Shown here: in pieces, positions 11,503 to 22,323 of the stretch | Numbering within the stretch: position 1 is the stretch's first letter | How the letters are laid out: every line of letters begins with the position of its first letter | Assembly: GCF_003573695.1 (NCBI RefSeq) | Contig: NC_039365.1 | Coordinates: 82,625,089-82,689,088 of the forward strand | Direction: 5' to 3' | Source: Papaver somniferum | Lineage: Eukaryota > Streptophyta > Magnoliopsida > Ranunculales > Papaveraceae | DNA length: 64,000 bases | Notes under the pieces: generated by a model | Told to the model about the DNA's origin: nothing | Seen by the model: only the letters and a program-made list of their open reading frames with translations | Databases searched by the model: none | Made by a program: the position numbers and the translations under genes

Positions 11503-13172
11503 ATGGACAGAAATTTTATATCCAGATACGTACCCCTAGTCTTCGGTGGCTCAAACTACTTATGGTGGAAAATTGCTATGCGTGCTTTTCTTCAAGCTCG
11601 TGATTTTCAAACATTGGTACGTGTTGTTAATGGCTATACTCCTCCGGTTGATACAGAAGGTGATGTGTCTAGACCTAAGGATATTGGTATATATAGTCCA
11701 GATAAAATCCTTGATGCAAAGAAAAATTCTGACGGATTAAATGCTATCATACATGCCATTACCCCAGATCTTCAGCATCATGTGTCTACGTGCACAAAGT
11801 CTAAAGATACCTGGGATATCTTAGAAACCGCATTTGAAGGAAATACCAGTGTGAATGAAGCTAGGCTTCAGAGCCTAAATTCTGATTGGGAAAACCTTCA
11901 TATGGCATATGAAGAAACATTTGATGTGTTTAATCATAAAGTGTCTGAAATTGTTAATGCATCTTTCGCATTGGGTAAGACCATTCCTGAAAAGGACATT
12001 GTGATGAAAATTCTCAGATCTCTGCCATCTAGATACGATTCTAAGAAGCATGCCATCGTTGTAGGAAATAATCTCGTAACGCTTTCCAGAAATACTCTGG
12101 TTGGGAAGCTAAAGATCTTTGATCATGAGCATACATCCAAATCTGGGAAGGATATTACTTTCAAAGCACAAAAGAATACTAAATTACTTGATAAAAGTAA
12201 AAGTGTTTGCGTCTCTGAAGATGATCTTTCTGAGACTGATTCATCAGATGAATATCTTGACAAGTCAGTCTCGTTGATCACAAGACAGTTTAGGGACCTT
12301 CTTTTGAAAAGAAGTAAACGGTTCTCCAGAGATAAATCTAGGTCATTAGTTAAGCCCCATAATCGTGTTCCTCCTAAAAACAGGGATAATGATGAGACTG
12401 GTGATGAGGATATGCCTCAGTGCTTCAAGTGTAAAGGTTTTGATCATTTTGCAAATGAGTGTCCAAATCGGAAGAAATACATTGGGAACAAAGGTCTTGC
12501 TGCAACTTTGATGAAATGTCTGACAATTATGATTCTAATGAAGATGAAAAATCAAGTGTTGCACTTCTTTGTGAAAATATTGATTTTGATAATTGTAGCA
12601 ATACATACATCAATATTGATATTCTTTCAGAAGAGAACTCAACCAATCTGGAAGAAAAAATTAACCTTTCCGTTGGAAACTCTCTGTCTAATTTTCCAGG
12701 TTCTACTATGTGTCTAGCAGCTTGCACATCTCGGATACCTGAATCATATTCCAGGTTGACATGCTCATATTGTTCGCTCAAGGGTCATGAACTATCAAAG
12801 TGTTACAAGTACAAACACAAATTGAGACATGTCAACAAACTTCAACGAAGAGCAAATCGATTAGCAAACAAGCTTAAACTTGTTCAAAACACCGCAGAGG
12901 TATGTAAGATTTTATCTTCGTCAAAAAAGTTAGTTTCCAAGGATAAGACAAGACCATTGGAAACAAAGTTATGGTCTAAATTCTATGAGAAACAGGGTTC
13001 TATGAATTCCGATCAAAAAGGATGTGATGGACAGATTACTGTTCATCCCAGCACAACTTCAATTGTGTTGGTTAGTGCATCTTGTCTCATGTGCCTGATT
13101 AAAAGAGACAAGATTGTGCACATCTCAGGCTTTAAGAAAAGAAAAGTCTTTAGTTCTTTTGATTTTTTTTGA
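11503..13172 (+). pseudogene. gag: Sirevirus-like Gag with one frameshift
   Basis: Structural Gag that would form the cytoplasmic particle and bind the element RNA. The first frame runs 11503-12717. Near residue 15 is a GGSNYLWWK stretch and near 45 an NGYTPP stretch, both typical of the UBN2-type gag of plant copia elements, followed by a helical core to about residue 210. A CCHC zinc knuckle (C-X2-C-X4-H-X4-C) is at residues 307-320 (12421-12462). Around 12505 the reading switches to another frame, which continues in an acidic stretch to 13172 and holds a second CCHC (12762-12803) followed by a lysine-rich, probably coiled tail. The normal product is thus about 550 residues, broken by a single small indel. 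The ATG lies 54 bases after the primer site. No protease or pol follows, so packaging enzymes must come from elsewhere. Confidence 0.8.
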
Positions 13173-13446
13173 TTTTTTTTAAAGATTTTTCTCTGAGAGC
13201 ATTGTAAAGTCTGGAATTCATGTCGCCTTTCATATCTAATTGATATTGGAAAGAACTTCCCTGGTTAATCAGTAAAAGAGGGTTAAAATAGATAATTCTA
13301 CCTTTTATAGGGTTGAGAGTTGTGTATACACGAACCTGTGTTAAAGGTTTCGTAACCCTACATATCTTTTTCCTTCTCTAAAACTATTTTTAACCTAAGA
13401 CTGCTTGTTCAGTTTTTGTAATTTCCTCTCACAAACCTGTACGCAT

Positions 13447-13831
13447 ATGGATACTCCAAACATCATGTCTTCTGATGGAAAAGATATTAATATGATTGTT
13501 AAGCCATCAATCATGAAGGAAAAGGAAAAATCTCTGATACCTCCAACTTTGAAAAGAAAAAGAAGGAATGAGGAAGCCAAGAGTTGTTCCTTCAAATCCT
13601 CAGAAGTTTTCTGATGTTCTTGAAGAGTTGAAGGAGACAAGAAAGGAGATTCAACATATAAAGGCTCTTGTTATGAGAACTCTTAAAGTTCAGAAGGCCC
13701 TGGTTCGACATCATCATCTTAGAAGGTTTGTTGGAATTGACTCATTTCTTCACGAACCATATGTTCCAATGGCTGTTGACGACAAGGAGTTCAGGGACGA
13801 TAAAGAATTTTTCATAGGTCTCAATGTCTAG
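13447..13831 (+). pseudogene. Small basic ORF-A2 of unknown function, frameshifted
   Basis: Begins with an ATG at 13447 and reads about 40 codons to a basic LKRKRR patch. The frame is then lost near 13565 and resumes in the frame ending at 13831 (residues such as LEELKETRKEIQHIKAL, helix-forming). The full product would be about 125 residues: acidic/neutral start, basic patch resembling a nuclear signal, short amphipathic helix. It lies where Sireviruses carry an env-like or other 3' ORF, just before the shared 3' noncoding module. I do not recognise a family. Equivalent positions in regions B and 55686-63803 hold different small proteins. Confidence 0.45.
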
Positions 13832-15166
13832 TAAATCTTCTTATGAGAATTTTATTCTTGTGTTTTTAAGAAGAATAACTAGAGTTTGGAATAGCCATTA
13901 TTGTGATTACACATAGCTATGTCCAATGATTTTCATCTTCAATGTTTTTAAATTTATTTGTTTAAATTCTAAAGTTTGTTTGGAAGATGATTTTTGAAGT
14001 ATTAATCTTTATGGTTTTATATATTACAATTTTTTATGGGATATGTGTGTTTGCGTCAGTGAACTATGATTGTCCCATACGTGGTCAAAAGTTAAGTCTG
14101 TCGTATGTCGATATGCAAGTATTGATAAAAGATTGAATGAACTTTTGACAAACAAAAGTTAATCCTTTTATGTCATTATGAAAATATTGATGAGCTTTTG
14201 TTTACAAAGATTAAATCTATTGTATGTCATTGTGTAAATAATGATGAAGGATAGAATAAATCTTTGTTTATTCCGCAGTATTGATCTTCCTGGATCCATA
14301 TTTTTTATGCATATACTGTGCGGCTCCGTAAGTTCTCTTATGTTGAGCATTCCGGTTAAATTAATCATGGGTTCTCTTGTGGTTAATTTAACTGAGTATT
14401 TTGGATACAAATTCATGTTTCATGTGATTTGTAATGTCCAACGAAATCTTTCTTTTCTTGTAAAAGTAAGGTCGCTCTTGTTGTTCTTTCGGGAATGACA
14501 TTTTATGGGGGAGAGTTCTTAATTGAATTACGCTTAATTGCTAAATCTTTGTGGGGAGTGCGGCTGTGGAATATTATAGGGGTTATCTTGTATCTTTTTA
14601 AACTCCTTGATGAATGCATTTAGTTTCGATTGTATGATTGCATCTAAAAAGTTGATATGTGTTTTTTTTTTTGGTCATGAAGTGTCTCTATGGAAATTTC
14701 ATTAGGCCACTAGTTTTCGTACCTTTGCCAATTTTATTGACAAAAAGGGGGAGAATTAATGTGTACTGCACTACAAATACATATGGTTTTCGGATCATTA
14801 TGTAAGGGAGAGTGGTTTTCATATGAGATGAAGTATTGACTAAGGGGGAGTGATACATATTGCCATAGTATTGTTGTCAACGTTGTGATGCAATTGAACT
14901 TTGATCCTGTGTAATAATACTATGACATTAAGTTACAATGATTGAGAGCTTTTGTTTTCTCATTGTTATGGCTACGGATCTTCAACAACTATGATGCTGC
15001 ATTGAATATCTTTGGAATCATTGGAGTACTTGGAAGTGACTAAGATTTCAAGTAATGTTGAAGAACCAAGGAGATCATGCATGTGGAAGAGAAGCTGCAA
15101 AGTTTGTTTATTTTGGATTTCATATGTATTGATAGTTTTGTCACTAAAATTGACAAAGAGGGAGAT
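13832..15166 (+). other. 3' noncoding module of region A with multiple polypurine tracts
   Basis: About 1.3 kb without coding capacity, closely matching 20594-22323 and, reversed, 57993-59480. Purine tracts rich in GGGGGAG occur at 14507-14515, 14742-14753, 14804-14812 and 14841-14850. The final PPT (AAAGAGGGAGA) ends next to the LTR at about 15165. Repeated PPT-like tracts upstream of the true PPT are a described Sirevirus trait. Short ORFs on both strands here (14168-15230) are not conserved between copies. Confidence 0.75.
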
Positions 15167-16459
15167 TATTAGAGCACTGCTCGATCGAACTCGCAACCGT
15201 CGCTATCTCAAGCTTGTTTGTCATGTTTAGGTTCCAAAACTATAAGTCTTGATTTCTAGTCTATTTATAGCTAAGTCTCGAACTAGGATAGAAAGTGTGG
15301 TTGAGATCTAGATTCTACGGCGTTCATCATGCAAAGACGAAGAACTACTCAAGGAACTGGTGGATCTCCATCAACTAAAAGGTATGTGGAGACTTGAACT
15401 TATCTATCACTCAAAAGTTCTATCTACTTTATCCCCTATCTTGAGTCAAAAGTCGTATTGCTATATAGACTTCGATTATACACATTTCCTATCTATTTAT
15501 CGAAATATGTGTTGGTAAGCTTTTGCTTTGGCCAAGTTCATCTTTACAAGTGACGAAAGTCATGTTGATTATTTCAATATATTGAAAATCGGTTTGATGA
15601 AAAATAAAGTGTGAATTACCTCTATATAACATCCTCTAAGAATGTTTCAATGATTAAAATAAAGAGTTTAGAACATGTTACCATCTTTGGATATAAGCAT
15701 TTAGTGTATTCGCACATTAGTGTATTAGTCCAAAACCGGGAACCAAATGTATGCATACTTGTGTGTGTACTAAATGGTTGATGAAGACTGGGTAAGTATG
15801 CATACTCGTACGCATACTGGCGGAAGTTCACGACTGTGAATTTCCTCTGAGTTTGGAAATCAAAACCAACTCAATCCGGTTACCTAAGTATGCGTACCCG
15901 TACGTATACTGGCGGAAAGTTCACGTCCGTGAATTTCTGCTGAGTTTGAGAACCAAAACAAACTCAAATTCGGTTACTTAAGTACGCATACTTAATAGTG
16001 TTACTTTCTAAAATTGGTTTGTTCATGAACTAAAACATTTATATAATAAGGAATGCAATTTACAAACCGTGGCTATAATGTTCATGAATCGATTCGAGTG
16101 AACAAAAAAAGATTTTGCTTCGATTATGTCTTGTATAATTCTATAAGATCTAGGCAATTGTAAAACTCTCGAACTAGTTCATTTGAGTCATTTGTTCTAG
16201 TTATGGTGAAGATGAATAAGGTTGACATGAAAGTGCTCATATGGATAACCATTGGTTAACTACTGTTGAACTAACTAGGTGTACACGTTTAGGTACGGTT
16301 ACACGAACCTGAGGTACATTTTATTTGTGTATAACAAGCTAAGATTCGATCTAACGGTTGAAAGGTATTAGCTTGAATCTAATCAGGTTTTCATCTAACA
16401 GTAAATACTGAATGTTTTGTTACCAAGGTTGCATTGATTGCAAACCCTGATTTGGAGAC

Positions 16460-16466
16460 TATATAA
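16460..16466 (+). promoter_or_regulatory. First TATA box of the chimeric middle LTR
   Basis: TATATAA after GGAGAC, matching the promoter position of the LTR family. It belongs to the A-type half of the chimera. Confidence 0.5.
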
Positions 16467-17253
16467 GAAGAACTCTAGCAACTGGGAAACCTAATACCCA
16501 CAACTCCTGTGTGATACTAGTTGTATAAGCTAGAGTCGATTCTCCTTTAACCTTAGGTTTCTATCGAGACCCTGTAGGTTAACGACTTGGAGACTTCATT
16601 GGGATTGTGAAGCCAGACCCAACTATTTTCTATATAGTTGCGTGATCTGAACTTGTTGTTTCTATCGTATTGACAATACGCATACTGTCAAGTTCACATC
16701 CTTTGAATTTCTGTTGGAGTTTTTGAACCAAAAACAATCTCAATCCGGGTACTTAAGTATGCGTACCCGTATGCATACTTAAGTGGGTTATTTTCTAAAA
16801 ACCTTTTATTCGTGAACTAAGACATTTATAAATTAAGGAATATAATCTTTGCAAACCGTGGCTATAATGTTCATGAATCGATTCGAGTGAATCAAAATCG
16901 TTTTTGCTTAGATTGTGTCTTGTATACTTCTATGGGATCTAAGCAATTAAACAACTCTCTAACTAGTTCATTTGAGTCATTTGAACTAGTTATGGTGAAG
17001 ATGAATAAGGTTAATATGAAAGTGCTCATATGGCTAAATCATTGGTTAACTATTGTTGAACGAACTAGGTGTATACGTTTAGGTACGCTTACTCAAACCT
17101 AAATGAAGTTAGATTTCATTTGTGTATAACAAGCTAAGTTCGATCTAACGGTTGAAAGATATTAGCTTGAATCTAATCAGGTTTTCATCTAACGGTAAAT
17201 ATTGAATGCTTTTTTACCAAGGTAACTTAGATTGCAAACCCTGATTTGAAGAC

Positions 17254-17260
17254 TATATAA
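17254..17260 (+). promoter_or_regulatory. Second TATA box of the chimeric middle LTR
   Basis: TATATAAAGG, 794 bp downstream of the first, within the B-type half. This is the copy in the correct place to drive region B. Confidence 0.55.
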
Positions 17261-18401
17261 AGGAGAACTCTAGCAACTGGGAAACCTAATCCCCACACCT
17301 CCTGTGTGATACTAGTTGTATAAGATAGAGTCGATTCTTCTTTAACCTTAAGTTTCTCTCGAGACCCTGTAGGTTAACGACTTGGAGACTTCATTGGGAT
17401 TAGAATGCCAGACCCAACTATTTTCTCTATAGTTGCGTGATCCGATCTTGCTGTTTCTATCGTATTTGAGGACAATCGTAAGATTGGCTTGAGATTAATT
17501 TCTTCGATAGGCAAGATAGAAAAGTAGTCACAAACACCTCCGTCTCATCGTTTGTGATTCCACAATATCTTGTTTCGCTAGTCGATTAAGATTATTGTGA
17601 GGTGATTGATATTTCTAGGCTGTTCTTCGGGAATATAAGTTCGGTATATCAATTGGTTCCTGTTCACCTTGATTTATCAAAAGACGGAACAAAACTCGTA
17701 GGTATTTTTGTGGGAGACAGATTTATCTATTCATGTAGACTTTTCTGTGTGATACATATTTGTTTATTAAAGTTTTCGACTTTGGGTCATAGAAACTCTT
17801 AGTTGTGGGTGAGATCATCTAAGGGAATCAAGTGCGCAGTATCCTGCTGGGATCAGAGGCGTATGGAGTACAACTGTACCTTGGATCAGTGGGAGACTGA
17901 TTGGGGTTCAACTATAGTCCAGTCCGAAGTTAGCTTGGAGTAGGCTAGTGTCTATAGCGGCTTAATACAGTGTGTGTTCGATCTGGACTAGGTCCCGGGG
18001 TTTTTCTGCATTTGCGGTTTCCTCGTTAAAAAAATTTCTGGTGTCTTTGTTATTTCTTTTTCGCATTATATTTTGTTATATAATTGAAATATCACAGGTT
18101 GTTCGTTGAATCAATCAATTGGTAAATCCAACCTTTGGTTTTTGATTGAAATTGATTGATCCTTGAACATTGGTCTTTGGTACCGTTCAAGTTATTTCTC
18201 TTGCATTCAATCAGGCTCGCAGATTTATATTTGTTTGAGTGAGGATTAAATCGAGAAATTAAGATATAACTCTTTGATATACTTTTTATTAAGATTGAGT
18301 CTAACTGTCTAGTTGATTCTCTTAAAAGTATATTGGAGTTAGTCCATACAGATTGCTAAGCGAAATATTGGGTGAGGTTGTTAGACCCCCACTTTTTCAA
18401 T

Positions 18402-18413
18402 TGGTATCATAGC
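18402..18413 (+). other. Primer binding site of region B, one mismatch
   Basis: TGGTATCATAGC differs from the canonical TGGTATCAGAGC by one base. It sits three bases after the LTR end, in the same position as in region A. Confidence 0.8.
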
Positions 18414-18471
18414 ATGCAAACACTATAAACCTAATAATTTCGTGTTTGACTGATCCTTACAGTTTGTACTT

Positions 18472-19101
18472 ATGGGAAATTTCTTTGGGAAACTTGCTCT
18501 CGGCATCTGTAACGCATGCCAGAACTTCTTAAAGATTGTTCAAATATTACTATGGACCAGGCCTCTTGTTTCTCATGGTAACCTCATTCCATCTAAGATT
18601 TTGGAAAAGTTAGATGATGAGAAACAATCTAAAGGAAAAATTAAAAAGAAAGGAATATTGAGAAAACATTCTTTACGCTCAAAGATATGGAATCTCACTA
18701 GATTAACTGTTAATCTTTCTGACGAATACTATCGTGATGGATCAATTGACAAAGATCTATTTAGAGCATTTGAAAACGTTTTTAGATTCTTAGGAAAGCT
18801 TAACTAGGTTAATAATAAGAATCGATACGATCAAAGTTCCGTACATGTAAAATCATGCAATCATGATGTACGAACTAAACACGTTGTCAACACAAGTAGG
18901 TCCAATAAAACGGGTTCTCGTATTGTTGACACGAGTTTAAGATATCGGAAAAATCTCCTTTCTGGTCATATGAAAAGGAAGTTAGAAAACTTTGTTAACC
19001 CTGATTATCATCATCACTATGATTATATCACTGGTACTATTCACAAATATCAATCGGAAATAGTGCATGAGGATCTCTCTGCACATCTCGCCACTTGGTA
19101 A
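18472..19101 (+). pseudogene. ORF-B1, unrecognised basic protein with one amber stop
   Basis: The ATG lies 58 bases after the primer site, the position held by gag in region A. The frame is open to 18804, has one TAG (18805-18807), and continues open to the stop at 19099-19101, giving about 209 codons. The N-terminus (MGNFFGKLA) has a glycine at position 2, followed by a hydrophobic/cysteine-containing stretch, a lysine-rich patch (~residues 45-65), a helical segment, and a basic second half with a HHH-containing end. There is no zinc knuckle and no UBN2-like stretch. I do not recognise a family. The length with only one stop suggests it was coding until recently. It could be a captured host fragment or a highly diverged element protein. 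Confidence 0.5.
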
Positions 19102-19566
19102 CTTGTTGGAATTACCCCATTTGTATATATCTTGAGATGGGGCAAGAAACGGTTTGATTTGTTTGTACCTGGGTTATTTTTTTTTGTTTTCTATTGCATT
19201 GTCAATTCGCATGTTTGTGTGCCTTCGCGAGTTGCATATCCTTGGTGTTTGATCACCTAAGAAATCCCACATTCCTTTTGTGGGTCGCGGTTCAGAAACG
19301 GGTCCGAGCCCATTCTTGGGTATATAAAAGAAGAGTACGCGTACCTTCTTCTTCCTCCCATCTTGTCCGTGTTCGTGAACGTTTTTAAGGTTTGTGTGTT
19401 TTCTCCATTAATCCTTCTTGAAGGTCAAAAGGTGTAAAGGGGTTTTCAAGAAACATATCAAGTAAGTAATCTCTTCCACTAATCTCTTGATTTTTAAGAT
19501 CTCATGAAGAATTTCAAGATTTCAAAAGAGGTTTCAAAAAACTTGGGTTCTTCATCTTCTTCTAGC

Positions 19567-20544
19567 ATGAACTTACCAATAGACTAAAATTCCATTAGAA
19601 TTAGATTTGTCAATGATTCTTGTGGGAAGGTTTTTGAAAGAATTTCTTCTAATGGGTTTATTCTAGAAAAGAAGTTGGATTTTACTAGTGGGCATAAAGA
19701 GGATTTGATTTGTTTTGAAAAATTCAATGTTGGAAATATCTTTGATGGTCTTGGTGAAGGTTTTGACACTCTTACAAGAATCTTCTATGCTAACATATAT
19801 GATGTTAATTGTAATGACATGGAATTCTAGACCATGATAAATAAACAAAGGATTCATGTAAATAGAGAGTTGATTTCAAGGATTACCAAAATTCCCTTAG
19901 GGAGTTTTCGCCTACCAAGACCCAGTCATGAAAGACCTTCTTATGAAACCATTTCTATTGGTCTGTGTGGTAAGAGTGTTGATTGGAATATGGGAAAATT
20001 TCCTACCAATAATCTTAGTCTTCCTTTGATGTCCTTTGGAAAATTTGGTATATCTAATCTTTGTCCCTCCACGATTGAGAATTCTCGTTGGAGTCGTGAG
20101 TTTGCAGAGTTGGTCTATTTCCTTAAGTTGGGAACTCAAAGTCTCGACATTTATGACTTTATTATTTATCAAATGTTGTCAATGACATCTCCCAATAATA
20201 AGTTAGGCTATCCATGCTTGATTTAGAAAATTTGTCGCACCTTCTCCATTTCTCCGATTGGCAACTCCATTAGGACTCCCAAGCTTGTTCGTCCATGTAC
20301 CTTCAAACGTATGAGAGAGAATGCTTGCAAGAGACAAAGATGTGAAAACCTTGATGGCTCATGTGATACTTCATCCATGGATCTTCTTCATCAAATTCTT
20401 AAAGGTGTTGATAAGATTAGTGTCAAGGTAAGGTGTTTGCAAGAACAATTACTTGTGATTGCCACTAAGTTTCCAGAAATCAAGGATGACATGGGTAAGA
20501 TTCAAGTCACTCTTATGGTCTCTGATGATGAAGATGATGATTAG
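19567..20544 (+). pseudogene. ORF-B2, plant-transposon-protein-like, three in-frame stops
   Basis: One frame stays aligned from the ATG at 19567 to the stop at 20542-20544 (about 325 codons), interrupted only by TAA near 19585, TAG at 19828 and TAG at 20224. The part around 19770-20230 (ARG/THR-IFYANIYDV, then NRELISRITKIPLG, then LYFLKLG-like and FIIYQMLS-like segments) recalls the putative plant transposon protein domain found in many plant retroelement ORFs: a REFYANL motif, a following GxP motif and a helical half. The C-terminal part (20311-20544) looks like a short coiled coil ending in an acidic SDDEDDD tail. It has no CCHC and no catalytic motifs. The family assignment is from memory and should be tested with a profile search. 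Confidence 0.55.
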
Positions 20545-22323
20545 TTTTTTATGTTTTATCAGTTTTATTTGGGTTTTAGATTTTGTTTTGATTATGTCTA
20601 GGAAACTTCTTATGAGAATTTATTCTTGTGTTTTTAAGAAGAAAAACTAGGGTTTGGAATAGCCATTATTGTGAGTACACATAGCTATGTCCAACGTTTT
20701 CATCTTGCAATGTTTTTAGATTTATTTGTTTAAATTCTAAAGTTTGTTTGGAAAATGATTTTGCAGTATTAATCTTTATTGGTTTTATATATTGCAAAAA
20801 TTGTTATGGGATATGTGTGTTTGCATCCGTGAACTATGATTATCCCATATATGTCAAAAGTTAAGTCTATTATATGTCTTTATGCAAATATTGATGGAAA
20901 ATAGAATGAATTTTTGATAACAAAGATTAAGTATATGATATCATTATGCAAATATTGATGAAAATAGAATGATTCTTTGTATATTCCGCGATATTAATTT
21001 TTCCCTGATCCACTTCTATGTGAAAATACTGTGCAGCTCCGTAAGTTCTCTTATGTTGAGCATATCCGATTAAATTAATCATGGGTTCTCTTGTGGTTAA
21101 TTTTAATTGAGTTTCTGGATAAAAATTCATGTTTCATGTAATTTGTTAATGTCCAGAGAAATCTTTATGATTTCATATATTGCAAGATGAAATCTTGAAC
21201 TTTATGCAAATATTGATGGAAATATTGAACTTTATGCAAATCTTTATGATTTCATATATTGCAAGATGAAATCTTGAACTTTATGCAAATATTGATGAAA
21301 TCTTGAACTATATGTCTTTATGCAAATATCGATGGAAAATAGAATGAACTTTTGATAACAAAGATTAAGTATATGATGTCATTATGCAAATATTTATGAA
21401 AATAGAATGAATATTTGTATATTCCGGGGTATTGATTTTTCCCTGATCCACTTCTATGTGAAAGTACTGTGCGGCTTCGTAAGTTCTCTTATGTGAGCAT
21501 TTCCAATTAAATTAATCATGGGTTCTCTTGTGGTTAATTTAATAGAGATTTTTGGATACAAATTCATATTCTTATTTGATTTGTTAATGTCCAAATAAAT
21601 CCTTCTTTTCTTGTGAAAGTAAGGTCGCTCTTGTTGTTCTTCCGGGAATGACATTTTATGGGGGAGAGTTCTTAATTGAACTTGTGCTTAATTGCCAAAT
21701 CTTTGTAGGGAGTGCGGCTGTGGAATATTATAGGGGTTATCTTGTATCTTTATAAACTCTTTGATGAATGCATTTAGTTTCGACTATATGATTGCATCTA
21801 AAAAAGTTTATATGTACTTTCTTTTGGTCATGAAGTGTCTCTTTGAAAATTTCATTAGGATCCCACTAGTTTTCGTATCTTTGCCAATTTTATTGACAAA
21901 AAGGGGGAGAACTAATGCGTAGTTCACACTATAAATACATATGGTTTTCGGATCATTATGTAAGGGGGAGTGGTTTTCATGTGAGATGAAGTATTGACTA
22001 AGGGGGAGTGGTACATATCACCATAGTATTGTTGTCAAAGTTGTCATACAATTGAACTTTGATGTTGTGTAATAATACTATGACATTGTATAACAATGAT
22101 TGAGAGTTATTGTTTTCTCATTGTTATGGCTACGGATCTTCAATAACGATGATGCTAAATTGAATACCTTTGGAATCATAGGAGTACTTGGAAATGACGA
22201 AGATTTCGAGTAATGTTGAAAAACCAAGGAGATAAAGCATGTGGATGAGAAGCTGCAAAGTTTATTTATTTTGTATTCCATATGTATTGATAGTTTTTTC
22301 ACTAAAATTGACAAAGGGGATAT
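20545..22323 (+). other. 3' noncoding module of region B
   Basis: From about 20594 it matches the module of region A. It is longer (~1.7 kb) because a block at ~20876-21120 recurs at ~21308-21550, and a 79-bp unit is duplicated (starts 21161 and 21240). GGGGGAG-rich tracts lie at 21659-21666, 21898-21910, 21961-21970 and 21999-22009. The terminal purine tract AAAGGGGA (22314-22321) adjoins the LTR start at 22324. No coding capacity. Confidence 0.75.

Larger units (their letters stand above)
15167..18399 (+). repeat. Middle LTR shared by regions A and B, chimeric with internal duplication
   Basis: Starts TATTAGAGC (mutated TGTTAGAGC) and ends CACTTTTTCA; 3.2 kb, about 0.8 kb longer than its relatives. 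Near 16674 the sequence stops matching the expected downstream part and restarts about 790 bp upstream in LTR coordinates. The U3 block and the promoter region therefore occur twice (TATA at 16460 and 17254). The first part resembles LTR A1 (TGGCGGAAGTTCACG repeats) and the second resembles LTR B2 (ACTGTCA..TTCACATCC). This fits an unequal recombination between two different LTRs. Confidence 0.8.
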
